Origin: Sphingobacterium sp. ML3W
GTDB lineage: Bacteria; Bacteroidota; Bacteroidia; Sphingobacteriales; Sphingobacteriaceae
Length of the DNA stretch: 64,000 nt
Direction: 5' to 3'
Assembly: GCF_029542085.1 (NCBI RefSeq)
Contig: NZ_CP107036.1
Span: 5,518,001 to 5,582,000 of the forward strand
Below, piece by piece: positions 27,318 to 35,986 of this stretch. The notes under the pieces were generated by a model that made no database searches, had not been told where the DNA came from, and worked only from the letters and a program-made list of their open reading frames with translations. Positions within the stretch are counted from its first letter, which is position 1. The number at the start of each line of letters is the position of its first letter. The position numbers and the translations under genes were made by a program.

Positions 27318-28463
27318 ATGCAAAACAATCGGAAATATAATCTTAAACACCTATGTACTGATCCAGTTTGGATCAGTACACGGTACTTTTTACTTTTTAT
27401 ATTGTTTGGTTTTCAGCAGTTGCGCGCACAGACCCAACAACTACTGGGGCAACATGATGGCCCATATTTATTCTACGAAGCGGGAGCTACCAAATCTGTA
27501 CGCGTAGTTGATGGAAAGATACAGATCGATAATTCGCTTAAAGAGCCTTTCTCGGTGTCCACAGAAGATGGTCAATATCATTTTGAGGTTTCACGTCACC
27601 CGATAACAGTTCCCAAAGGGGTTTATCGTCCTAGTGACAAGATTATGGTGCTTTCCGATCCGCACGGTGACTTTGCCTCTTTTTATGCTATTCTAAAAGC
27701 GCAAAAGGTGATCGGTACAAATTATGAATGGACTTTTGGAAAAAATCAACTTGTCATTATAGGAGATGTATTTGATCGGGGAAAAGATGTCCTGCCGATT
27801 TTTTGGCTGATCTATAAATTGGAACATGAAGCCGTTAAGGCTGGAGGACAGGTTCATTTTTTGCTTGGCAATCATGAGGAAATGTTGATGCGTGGAAATT
27901 ATAAATATACGCAGGATAAATATAAGGTATTAGCAGATTCCATTGGTAAAAGTTACCGTGATTTTTGGGCCTTGGATACGGAATTGGGTCGATGGCTGCA
28001 GAGCAAGAATACGATGGAGCAAATAGGTGATTATCTTTTTGTACATGCGGGGCTGAGTACGGCAATGCTGGATCCAAAATGGACTATTCCTACAGTTAAT
28101 GATTCTGTTCGCCGTTATCTGTTTCATACTAAGGAAGAGCGGCAGCAGTCGGAGGCGGCATCATTTCTCTTTGGCAGCGAAGGTCCATTATGGTACCGTG
28201 GTATGGTGGTCAAGGAGGAAAAATACCATCCGTTGGATGAAGAGGATTTGAATAGTATGATGAAAATATATGGTGCTAAGCATATTTTTGTTGGGCATAC
28301 TATTTTCCCTGAAGTAAGTAGTTTTTATGAAGGAAAGGTTTACGGTGTGAATGTCAGTAACGAGTCCAACCGACTGAAAGGACGTAGCCGGGGGCTGCTA
28401 ATCGAGGGCGGTAAAATTAAGGTAATCTACGATGACATTACCAAGAATAAAGCAGTAAATTAG
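27318..28463 (+). CDS. Exported PPP-family metallophosphoesterase
   Basis: 381 residues. A hydrophobic segment at about 23-38 ending in RAQ acts as a signal peptide. All PPP-type metal-site motifs are present: SDPHGDF (113-119, GDxHG-like), GDVFDRG (149-155), GNHEEM (184-189), HAGLS (243-247) and VGHT near the end. This is the bacterial/Shewanella-like phosphatase type rather than a nucleotidase. It is the only enzyme in the sigma/FecR/SusCD operon, so it may release phosphate from the ligand imported by the SusCD pair; that link is inferred from position only. Confidence 0.88.
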   Translation: MQNNRKYNLKHLCTDPVWISTRYFLLFILFGFQQLRAQTQQLLGQHDGPYLFYEAGATKSVRVVDGKIQIDNSLKEPFSVSTEDGQYHFEVSRHPITVPKGVYRPSDKIMVLSDPHGDFASFYAILKAQKVIGTNYEWTFGKNQLVIIGDVFDRGKDVLPIFWLIYKLEHEAVKAGGQVHFLLGNHEEMLMRGNYKYTQDKYKVLADSIGKSYRDFWALDTELGRWLQSKNTMEQIGDYLFVHAGLSTAMLDPKWTIPTVNDSVRRYLFHTKEERQQSEAASFLFGSEGPLWYRGMVVKEEKYHPLDEEDLNSMMKIYGAKHIFVGHTIFPEVSSFYEGKVYGVNVSNESNRLKGRSRGLLIEGGKIKVIYDDITKNKAVN

Positions 28464-28488
28464 ATCGCTTAGGCATCGCATTAATGAT

Positions 28489-28517
28489 AAAAGGCCGGAA
28501 TTTAATTCCGGCCTTTT
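28489..28517 (+). terminator. Rho-independent terminator ending the sigma/SusCD/phosphatase locus
   Basis: AAAAGGCCGGAAT and its exact complement enclose a 3-nt loop; the A/T ends give a U-tract on both strands, so it also faces the convergent gene at 28588. Confidence 0.85.
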
Positions 28518-28587
28518 GTTGTATTATCGATACCAGAAAGGAAACATCATTTAGATTTAAAGTGATTATATACGAATGATCGATCAT

Positions 28588-29328
28588 TTAAGGATCAATA
28601 ATAAATGCACCGACAATTGCGGCGGGATGCAAATCTTTATTATTTAGCAAGGAATAATTTTCGCTGAATCTTTCATAGTATTCGATATTCATTCCAATAA
28701 GTACTGTTTCAGCATCTTGATAGTTGACATCAAATAGTAATTCTTCCAATTCAACATCTTTTGAAGGTGCCTGTAAGTTTAATGGAATCTGGTGTTTATG
28801 CCAGCGAATATATTGCTGCTTGTCAAAATTGAATATGGCGATCATCAAATTTATTTTCATGAGATTGCAGTATCTCGGGCGATGAATATCTTTTTGCATA
28901 TCAAACTTTGGAAACTGTATGACGATTTGCTTTGAGTCCAACAATTTTATTTCTGGGTCGAAATGCATGAAATCGTGTATGTGGCATTTTTCGACGAACT
29001 GGAAATTGATGAGACGATCAATTTTTCCACCACGGACTGTCTTTTCGCCCACAGGAGCTCTGTTTGCCCGGGTCACTCTTTTTAAGTGATTGATGAGTCG
29101 GTTGTGCATGGTACTGTCGTGCATATTCAGGTGTATTTCGCCCATTATATGTCTGATACGGGATCCTGCGGTACTAACGTGTCCAAAATCTATCGCGGCG
29201 GCTTTTGTTGCCTTCGTTTGTTTTGTTTTACGTCCTGGGCCAGTTTGCACAATTGTTTTTTCATTTGATTTTCGAAAGACAAGGTTCCCAACCAAGCCTT
29301 TCAAACTACCGTTTTCTAGTATAGCCAT
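28588..29328 (-). CDS. Hypothetical protein with basic N-terminus
   Basis: 246 residues, not confidently recognised. The first 60 residues are rich in Lys, Arg, Gly and Thr and contain LENGSLKGLVGNLVFRKS, which loosely recalls the start of the Bacteroidota DUF6266 proteins. The remainder is soluble and rich in Asp, His and aromatic residues, with no signal peptide or membrane helix. It is alone, convergent with the phosphatase and followed upstream by 579 bp of unassigned DNA. It may belong to an accessory island. Confidence 0.65.
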   Translation of the reverse strand: MAILENGSLKGLVGNLVFRKSNEKTIVQTGPGRKTKQTKATKAAAIDFGHVSTAGSRIRHIMGEIHLNMHDSTMHNRLINHLKRVTRANRAPVGEKTVRGGKIDRLINFQFVEKCHIHDFMHFDPEIKLLDSKQIVIQFPKFDMQKDIHRPRYCNLMKINLMIAIFNFDKQQYIRWHKHQIPLNLQAPSKDVELEELLFDVNYQDAETVLIGMNIEYYERFSENYSLLNNKDLHPAAIVGAFIIDP

Positions 29329-29907
29329 AGATTGAATTTAAGTATTTAAAATACTGAAAAACAAATAATTGTTTCTTTTTAAGAAAATGGAAATTGGTAA
29401 GTATGGGGCTTTATAAAAATGATAATGGCTGGTAAATGAGCATTATGAAATTTGTAGTTTGATTTTTTGATAAACCTTTCAAGTAAAGATTTATAGCGGA
29501 TATGGCATGGACGCAAGCCCCCTGCTTCGATGCCCTTTCGCATCTCCTCCGATGCATCTCCGTATCATGGTAAGGGTGTATCCATGGTGAGAGCGACATG
29601 AGTCCGTGGTGAGTCCGAGTTATACACGGAGACAAGGCGGTAGCATGGCTGTCAGAAAACGCTCTTATCTGCTCGTAAGTACGAATAAGGCCTAAAGATG
29701 CCCCGAATCATCTTCGAAAGAAAGTTAATAGTCGATAAAACACGGACTCCATTCTGAAAAGTAACACCAATGAGACACTATTGGAGCTACTCCACGCATT
29801 TATAATTGGTAAATGGAGAAATAGACCAAATAGTTCTTTAATAAGTTAGATTACTTATCAACATAAATAGAATTGATGTTCAGTGAATTAACATACTTAT
29901 CCACATT
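29329..29907. other. Unassigned 579-bp region
   Basis: No ORF here looks protein-like. The segment 29510-29720 is more GC-rich than its surroundings and contains short direct repeats (GCATCTCC twice near 29540-29570, and GGTGAG with CCGAG/CCGTG motifs near 29590-29620). The flanks are AT-rich. It may be a decayed gene, a structured RNA or a scar of an insertion. Confidence 0.4.
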
Positions 29908-30597
29908 TTATAAGCCACTTAACAGACGGATATAGTTGTCAATATACAGTTGTTTGTCTTTTGATTTATATTGTTGGATATAACGGGGATGATCCAGGAT
30001 GGTCATCTTGCCAAATAGTTTCTCCTCTTTGTTGATTTTGGCTAAAAAGGTTGCATTTTTCTTTCCGAGGACAAAGACTTCCTCCGTTTCGAGTCCCATG
30101 TTGATATGTTGTTTTAGGGATTCAACCATAAATGGTCTGACCATTTCAAAAAGCTGCTTATCGTCGTAATAGTTTGCATTAATCCAATTGTCAGGTTTTG
30201 TATGTCTAACGATGGCTAGCGGGAAAGGGGAGTTGATGTAAAATTGGCTATAGAAAACTTCAGGGCCGCCATAAGCTTCAATCAAATCATACATAAAGAC
30301 CGAGGAGATTTCATGTGTATGGGCAGATTGCATTTTTATACCACAGGCACTGTATAGCCTTTTGGTGTCGGTAAAAGGAACGCCGGTTACGCCTGCACCA
30401 TGTCTGCTGGGGTTGATTCCGATGATAAATTTACGTTGGAGATTGTCATTATAGTACTTATTGTAAAATTGCTGCATGACGATCAGTGTCTCGGGGTTGT
30501 CGAGGTAGGGGTTGATGACATTGAAATCGACAGGAAGATCCCCATGATAGACGAGCTGTTTGTTGAATGTAATTACTTTTTCGGCAAATGTGACCAT
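29908..30597 (-). CDS. SMUG2-like uracil-DNA glycosylase family protein (DUF4918)
   Basis: 229 residues. The water-activating loop of the UDG superfamily is seen as GINPSRHGAGVTGVPFTD, and the DNA-inserting loop as DHPRYIQQYK. FVLGKKNATFLAKIN lies in the position of the central strand. Members remove uracil or damaged pyrimidines from DNA. Its start codon is only about 45 bp from the left end of the inserted IS element, which has separated it from whatever lay upstream (the FKBP gene is the next gene on the same strand). Confidence 0.82.
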   Translation of the reverse strand: MVTFAEKVITFNKQLVYHGDLPVDFNVINPYLDNPETLIVMQQFYNKYYNDNLQRKFIIGINPSRHGAGVTGVPFTDTKRLYSACGIKMQSAHTHEISSVFMYDLIEAYGGPEVFYSQFYINSPFPLAIVRHTKPDNWINANYYDDKQLFEMVRPFMVESLKQHINMGLETEEVFVLGKKNATFLAKINKEEKLFGKMTILDHPRYIQQYKSKDKQLYIDNYIRLLSGL

Positions 30598-30706
30598 AAT
30601 GGATGCTTTAGAAGAAATATACGGATTCTGAAGAGAATTATAAACAAGAAAAGGGTGTCGATTTGCAATGCCCCCAAAAAGTTAGACACTTTCTGGGGGC
30701 ATTTTT

Positions 30707-31240
30707 ATGAGAAAAAACAAAAAACATAGTTTGGAATTCAAACTTAGTCTTGTCGATCGGATCGTTCATGGATATTGTTCAGCAAAAAGCATCGCTAAAG
30801 AACATTCTCTATCCTATGATATGGTCCGGCGTTGGCACAAGCAATTCGAGTCGTTTGGCATTGAAGGCCTCAGGCCCCGCGGAGGTAATGCAGTCTATCC
30901 GCAGTCCTTTAAAATCTCCGTGCTCCAAACAATCCAAGAAGAATCTCTATCTTTGATGGAGGCCATGCTGCGCTTTAATCTTCCGAGTCCTTCTATTATC
31001 GTTAATTGGCGGAAGCAGGTTGCAGCACATGGTTTTGAGGGGCTAAAGCCCCAGGTTAAAGGCCGCCAACCGATGGAAAAGAACGACAAATTACCCAACA
31101 AACGAAAGAAGCCCGCTTCTAAGGTTCCCCTGACTAAGGAAGAACAACTCCAGCAGGAACTGGAGTACTTACGAGCGGAAAATGCTCTGCTAAAAAAGTT
31201 ACATGCCTTAGTTCAAAAAGACAGCAAGCACAAGCCATGA
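30707..31240 (+). CDS. IS3-family transposase OrfA
   Basis: 177 residues with two helix-turn-helix segments (SAKSIAKEHSLSYDMVRRW, then a second near SPSIIVNWRKQ) and a C-terminal leucine-rich coiled coil (EEQLQQELEYLRAENALL). This is the OrfA layout of IS150-like elements. A slippery A6G heptamer (31192-31198) near the 3' end lies where the -1 frameshift that makes the OrfAB fusion would occur. The reading frame is intact. Confidence 0.88.
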   Translation: MRKNKKHSLEFKLSLVDRIVHGYCSAKSIAKEHSLSYDMVRRWHKQFESFGIEGLRPRGGNAVYPQSFKISVLQTIQEESLSLMEAMLRFNLPSPSIIVNWRKQVAAHGFEGLKPQVKGRQPMEKNDKLPNKRKKPASKVPLTKEEQLQQELEYLRAENALLKKLHALVQKDSKHKP

Positions 31241-32083
31241 TGGAACTAAGGCCAAGGTTTAGCTTAGAGATTCTTCTGAGCTGCATGAAAATGGCAAGGA
31301 GTACCTTTATTATTATCTCGGGGATCGTGGTCGACAGGACAAATATACCCAGCTCAAAGAGGCTATCAAGAGTACCTATAGTATTCATAAGGGCAGATAT
31401 GGGTATCGTCGGATCACCCTGAGTATTCGTAAGGATGGGTATAAAATAAACCACAAGACTGTCTATAGACTGATGGGGGATCTCGGTCTGAAAAGTTCGG
31501 TCAGGGTGAAAAAATACCGTTCTTATAGAGGTGAGCCCGGAAAGATAGCACAAAACGTCCTTGAAAGAAACTTCAAAGCTGCCAAACCCTTTCAAAAATG
31601 GTCTACCGATGTTACCGAATTCAGGGTAAAGGATAAAAAATTATATCTTTCACCGATCATCGATCTGTTCAATCAGGAGATCATTAGTTATAACTTAAGT
31701 GATCGACCAAACTTCTCAGGGATAATGGACATGCTTGATAAGGCCATAGGAAAACTTGATACTGATTCCTGTGGACTCATTCTACATTCCGACCAGGGAT
31801 GGCAGTACCAAATGGTACAATACAAAAAAAACTAAAACAAAAAGGGATTATACAGAGCATGTCCCGAAAAGTAAATTGCCTGGACAATGCCATAATCGGG
31901 AACTTTTTCGGGATTCTAAAATCAGAACTCTATTATCAGAAGAAATATGAATCAAGTGATCAACTTAAAAAAGATATCAGAGATTATATCGATTATTATA
32001 ACAACAAAAGGATAAAACTCAATTTAAACGGAATGAGCCCGATGGAATATCGAGCTCATTATAATAACAAATCTAATAACTAA
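31192..32083 (+). pseudogene. IS3-family transposase OrfB, frameshifted and catalytically altered
   Basis: The rve/DDE integrase is recognisable in three frames: MMELRPRFSLEILL to ARSTF (frame of 31237), YYYLGDRGRQDKY to VQYKK, and LKQKGIIQSMSRK to the end. A missing T in the run at about 31307-31309 and a missing A in the run at about 31824-31831 break it. With the frame mended, the acidic residues are STDVTEF and HSDQGW, but the third position, 36 residues after the second Asp, is Gly (NAIIGNFF) where Glu is expected. OrfB is therefore inactive. Confidence 0.85.
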
Positions 32084-32148
32084 ATTTGTCTAAACTTTTG
32101 GGGGCACTCTAATTGACACCCTTTTCTTGTTTATATTTTGAGATCTGA

Positions 32149-32646
32149 TTAGTGACCTTGCGTGCCATCTACACCATGAGAATGTCCGTGGGACAATTCT
32201 TCTTCAGTAGCAGGGCGTACAGTTAAGATTTCGATATCGAAATTTAACGTTTTACCAGCCATTGGGTGGTTTAGATCTGCAATAACAATTTCTGGAGTTA
32301 CTTCAGCAACTACAGCACGGAATTGGTTTCCTTGGTTATCTTGCAAAGGCAATACTTCACCTACTGGAGGTAAACCTGTTTCTTTGAACATATCTACTGG
32401 CAATTGCGCGAATGCTCTTTCGTCTTTTTCACCGTAAGCATCTTCTGGTGCCAATTCGAAAGAAATTTTGTCACCCACGTTTAAGTCAGCGATGTTTTCT
32501 TCAAATTTAGGCAACATCATACCTACACCATATAAGAAGTCTAAAGGTTGTTCTGCAGTTGTTTCTTCAACGAAAACTTTTTCACCGTTTTCTACTGTGT
32601 GAAGTCTGTACGTCAATGCTACGACGTCGTTTGCTTTTATAGCCAT
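32149..32646 (-). CDS. FKBP-type peptidyl-prolyl isomerase, SlyD-like
   Basis: 165 residues. The FKBP domain begins with VALTYRLHTVENGEKV and includes LDFLYGVGMMLPKFEENIADLN and AYGEKDERAF, with the IF-domain insert (VLPLQDNQGNQFRAVVAEVT) typical of SlyD. The C-terminus is His-rich (SHGHSHG...GTQGH), a possible metal-binding tail as in SlyD. It is a cytoplasmic folding catalyst with chaperone activity. It is followed by the IS element and preceded by the DUF255 gene in the same direction (37 bp). Confidence 0.92.
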   Translation of the reverse strand: MAIKANDVVALTYRLHTVENGEKVFVEETTAEQPLDFLYGVGMMLPKFEENIADLNVGDKISFELAPEDAYGEKDERAFAQLPVDMFKETGLPPVGEVLPLQDNQGNQFRAVVAEVTPEIVIADLNHPMAGKTLNFDIEILTVRPATEEELSHGHSHGVDGTQGH

Positions 32647-32683
32647 CTGATTTTGATTTTTGGGAGCCTAAGGCTACCGTTTA

Positions 32684-34684
32684 TTAAATATAATTTATTA
32701 ACGCTGTAATGGAATCTTGCGGAAGGCTGCAAGTCTTATTTTTGCAAAGATATGCTTTTGTTTCCTTTCCGATTCTGTTCTCTAACAATGGAAGATTTTC
32801 TTCCATGCCGCCGAGCACAATTTTGTTAGGGATATAATGTTGGTCCAGTTCCTTGCGAAAAGCTAGTGCTTCCTCGCCCGTCAACGCGATCTCATTGATC
32901 CCATATATCTCTTCTAGCAATAATATTGCCCAATTTGAATAGGCGGAACCATAAGTCTTGATTTGCGGAAATACATTAGCCAGCAATTGATCGGCTATCG
33001 CGGTATAATTTTCACTATCAAAAAGTAAACCTAAGCGTTTCAATTGACGAACCATTGTGGATGTAGAGGAGGGTATCACATTGTCCATAATCTCACTTTT
33101 TCGGGCGATCAGTTTTTCAGCTTCAGCCGAGGTATAGTAAAATGTTTTTTGCTCCACATCATAAAATAATGCAATAGCCCTGTCTGCCAGTTGTTGGGTA
33201 ATGGTCAACCATTTTTGGTCAAATGTAGCTTCATACAGTGCTATAAAGGCCTCTATGGTAAAAGCATAGTCATCTAGAAACCCTGCTATTGCACGATTTT
33301 CATCCTGTGGTTGATGCAATAAATAATTGTCGTCCCGAATTAGCTCTGCACAAATAAACTCGGCATTATTTAGCGCGAGATCCAAAAAATGCTTCGTGCC
33401 AAGACTGCGGTAGGCATCTATTAGCCCTTTCAATAAGAGGGCATTCCAGGTTGTCAATTGTTTATGATCGAGTCCCGGTCGAACACGTTGTTCGCGATAA
33501 TCAAATAGTTTCCGCTTGGAAGTTTTTAAAAAATCTGCCCATTCGTCAGCTGACATATTGACCTTCGTGGCAAGTTGGTCTGCATTAATGGCGCAAATGG
33601 GGACATTCGTATGTTCTTCCTCCCAGTTGCCTTCTTCGGTAATATTAAAATATTGACTAAATAGCTCGGCGTCTTTGCCCAGCACTTCATCGAATTCGGC
33701 TTTTGAAAAAGAGTAGTATTTTCCTTCAATACCTTCGCTATCCGCATCAAGTGCGCTGTAGAAACCATGATTGGGGGCAAGCATTTCCCGTTCAGCCCAA
33801 GAAATCGTTTCTTCGATTATTCTTTTATAAAATGGATCTTTATTCTGTTGATAAGCTTCGGCATAAAGGGAAAGTAATTGGCCATTATCGTACAACATTT
33901 TTTCAAAATGAGGGATATGCCAGTAGTGGTCTACTGAATAGCGGGCAAAACCACCACCAATCTGATCATAGATTCCACCAGAGCCAATTTTTTTCAGGGT
34001 AAAATGCACATGATCTAATGTCGCTTGATCGCCAGTGAGTACAGCATATTTTAAGAAGAAAGACCAGTTGTTGGGGAGCGGAAATTTAGGAGCTTTTGTA
34101 TAACCGCCTTCTTTCTTATCGAAGGTTTCGCTCCATGGACTGATAATTTCTTCGAGATCCTTGTGTGCGTATTGTTCGGGAATGGGATTGATAGGAAGTT
34201 TCTCAGCCCGCTGGATGCCATTGTTCAATTTATTGGCATAATCCAAAGCGACTTCTGGTTTCTCTTCCCACATTTGTGCGATCTGCAACAGGATATTCTG
34301 CCAGTCGTGCGGTTTGAAATAGGTACCACCATAAATCGGACGGCCATCAGGTAAACAGATACAGTTCAAAGGCCATCCACCAGCGTTGGTCATCAGCTGA
34401 ACAGCGAGCATATAGACTTGATCAATATCTGGGCGTTCTTCCCGGTCGATTTTTATGGACACGAAAAATTTGTTCATGGTTTGAGCTATAGCCGTGTTTT
34501 CAAAGCTTTCCCGTTCCATCACATGGCACCAATGGCAGGCCGAATAACCTATGCTAACAATGATAAGTTTATTTTCGTCTTTTGCCTTTTTTAAGGCTTC
34601 GGCTCCCCATGGCATCCAATCCACAGGATTGTGTGCATGCTGCTTAAGATATGGGGAGTTTTCAAACTGCAATTGATTCGCCAT
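32684..34684 (-). CDS. Thioredoxin-domain DUF255 protein (YyaL/SPATA20-like)
   Basis: 666 residues, the family length. An N-terminal thioredoxin-like domain (about 1-165) has the CxxC-like site [17 protein letters not shown], and the rest forms an (alpha/alpha)6 toroid resembling N-acylglucosamine 2-epimerases, with [17 protein letters not shown] and [13 protein letters not shown]. The exact reaction is unknown. It has no signal peptide, so it is cytoplasmic. It is first in the direction of transcription before the FKBP gene. Confidence 0.92.
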   Translation of the reverse strand: MANQLQFENSPYLKQHAHNPVDWMPWGAEALKKAKDENKLIIVSIGYSACHWCHVMERESFENTAIAQTMNKFFVSIKIDREERPDIDQVYMLAVQLMTNAGGWPLNCICLPDGRPIYGGTYFKPHDWQNILLQIAQMWEEKPEVALDYANKLNNGIQRAEKLPINPIPEQYAHKDLEEIISPWSETFDKKEGGYTKAPKFPLPNNWSFFLKYAVLTGDQATLDHVHFTLKKIGSGGIYDQIGGGFARYSVDHYWHIPHFEKMLYDNGQLLSLYAEAYQQNKDPFYKRIIEETISWAEREMLAPNHGFYSALDADSEGIEGKYYSFSKAEFDEVLGKDAELFSQYFNITEEGNWEEEHTNVPICAINADQLATKVNMSADEWADFLKTSKRKLFDYREQRVRPGLDHKQLTTWNALLLKGLIDAYRSLGTKHFLDLALNNAEFICAELIRDDNYLLHQPQDENRAIAGFLDDYAFTIEAFIALYEATFDQKWLTITQQLADRAIALFYDVEQKTFYYTSAEAEKLIARKSEIMDNVIPSSTSTMVRQLKRLGLLFDSENYTAIADQLLANVFPQIKTYGSAYSNWAILLLEEIYGINEIALTGEEALAFRKELDQHYIPNKIVLGGMEENLPLLENRIGKETKAYLCKNKTCSLPQDSITALINYI

Positions 34685-34809
34685 AAGACGAAGGTAGTGA
34701 AAATGGAGGAAAACTTTTTAGCCGCTTTAGATTGATTCTATTAGTTATAATGTTCTAATACATATACTATACTTGTTAAAATCATCTCTATTTGTTTTAG
34801 TTTGCTCTA

Positions 34810-35556
34810 CTAAGGAATGACTTCGCTGTAGAATCTTATAAAGCCATCAGTAACACGATACATTTTGCTATCTTCGGAATAGACGTTTAATTCAAACCGA
34901 GCTTCCAGAAGATAATTCCCCTCTCTAAGCTTTTTTAACTTTACAATAACGAATTTTGAATCTGCTTGGATATTATTGTCCGGCATATTGTTCCCCCATT
35001 GTATGTTATCGTGATTAATTACCTTGACATTCCAAATTCTTGGGACATGGGAAGTTAATGCTTTCAAATTTCCAGTACTTATTTTTAAATATACACCATC
35101 TTTTGTATTTTCCCGGCCAAAGTCGGTTGCAAAATTCTGTTTTCCTAAATTGTACGAAAATCCTTTTCTAGGAAAGTAGGAGGGTGTTTCATTTAATTCA
35201 AGAAGATTGTATTTTTTTAGAAAGCCAACAGTAAAATAGTGGCCCTCGGAGCCAAGAGAGACGGTTTGTTCAATCATCAATGAATCGTTAATCCCATAAA
35301 ACCAGATATTCCCTCCTGCGTAAGCTGCTTCTTGATTTGGCCTTTTCTTTCCGTATGGCTTTATATTAATATGTTTGCTTCCTTGGGTTTTGCCTGTTAC
35401 ATAATTGGAGTTGTATTCGCGACCGTTCAATTTAAAGGAAATGCTGTCTTTTTCGATTTCTAGATCAGCTGTTTCTTTATTGGCAAGCTCAATAGTGTCT
35501 TTTTTACAAGATATAAATAGAAAGCCCATTAAAACAATTGAGTGGAAAAATTTCAT
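34810..35556 (-). CDS. Hypothetical lipoprotein
   Basis: 248 residues. The N-terminus MKFFHSIVLMGFLFISC is a lipoprotein signal with Cys17, followed by a Lys-Lys, then an acidic linker. The rest is predicted beta-rich with many aromatic and Gly residues and no motif I recognise. It stands alone. The neighbouring DNA on the 5' side is AT-rich and includes the end of a broken gene on the other strand. Confidence 0.75.
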   Translation of the reverse strand: MKFFHSIVLMGFLFISCKKDTIELANKETADLEIEKDSISFKLNGREYNSNYVTGKTQGSKHINIKPYGKKRPNQEAAYAGGNIWFYGINDSLMIEQTVSLGSEGHYFTVGFLKKYNLLELNETPSYFPRKGFSYNLGKQNFATDFGRENTKDGVYLKISTGNLKALTSHVPRIWNVKVINHDNIQWGNNMPDNNIQADSKFVIVKLKKLREGNYLLEARFELNVYSEDSKMYRVTDGFIRFYSEVIP

Positions 35557-35682
35557 TGGATTAAGAGTTGTGAATTAAATATGAATATTATTTTTTTCTC
35601 GCGAAAATACTAAATTAATATTTTTTTTAATGAGTGATCATTATTTTTTTATCTTTTTAATTTGTTTTACATTGATGTGTTT

Positions 35683-35852
35683 AGTTTTTAGAAAGTAAAG
35701 CTATAGGAACTATTAATAATTTATATCTTCAGAGTGTTATAAGGGAATCTGATGTTTTTAATTTGGTTGAAAAAGCTGAGCGGTTTAGTATAACAAATGG
35801 GAAATGTCTGCTGTTGACTGGAGCGGGAGATGTTGGAGGATGCATTGAATAA
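35683..35852 (+). pseudogene. Plus-strand gene remnant (C-terminal end only)
   Basis: The frame ending TAA at 35850-35852 reads ESKAIGTINNLYLQSVIRES, then NLVEKAERF and LLLTGAGDVGGCIE, which looks like real protein sequence. There is no start codon, and an in-frame stop lies just upstream at about 35682. A strong plus-strand terminator follows 24 bp after the stop, as expected for a genuine gene end. The parent gene is not identified. Confidence 0.45.
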
Positions 35853-35875
35853 TTTTTTTACTAACTCGGGACTAG

Positions 35876-35909
35876 AAGCCTTATACTATGAAAGGTATAA
35901 GGCTTTTTT
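35876..35909 (+). terminator. Rho-independent terminator after the gene remnant
   Basis: AAGCCTTATAC pairs with GTATAAGGCTT (11 bp, 8-nt loop) and is followed by a T run on the plus strand only. Confidence 0.85.
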
Positions 35910-35986
35910 CGTAACTATCAGTTTGTCTGAGCCTCTTAATTATTGTAAATCGGGAGTGTCAGTTGTCTATTTCTAAGATCGGAATT

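Larger units (their letters stand above)
30639..32135 (+). mobile_element. Degenerate IS3-family (IS150-like) insertion sequence
   Basis: Imperfect terminal repeats of about 45 bp: the left end (30643-30688) and the complement of the right end (about 32087-32131) share AACAAGAAAAGGGTGTC exactly and continue with similar CCCCCAAAA and TTAGACA blocks. TATA borders both ends (30639-30642, 32132-32135) and could be a 4-bp target duplication. If the ends are instead the TGTC of the IS150 type (30656 to 32118), the outer 17 bp are inverted flanks. It carries orfA and a broken orfB and sits between the FKBP and glycosylase genes. A hairpin (ATGCCCCC...GGGGGCAT) lies inside the left end. Confidence 0.85.
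35557..35986. other. Intergenic region with gene remnant between lipoprotein and sixA
   Basis: 430 bp. The left part (35557-35680) is extremely AT-rich. The middle contains a coding-like segment on the plus strand and the right part its terminator; both are listed separately. Confidence 0.5.

Noticed and set aside
29411-29635. 74-codon ORF in the unassigned region
   Set aside because: No motif, no ribosome site and unusual Cys/His composition; not supported as a gene.
31237-31422. Separate small ORFs in the IS as independent genes
   Set aside because: They are consecutive pieces of one frameshifted OrfB.
31134-31595. 153-codon minus-strand ORF across the IS element
   Set aside because: It runs antisense to both orfA and orfB and resembles no protein; a shadow.
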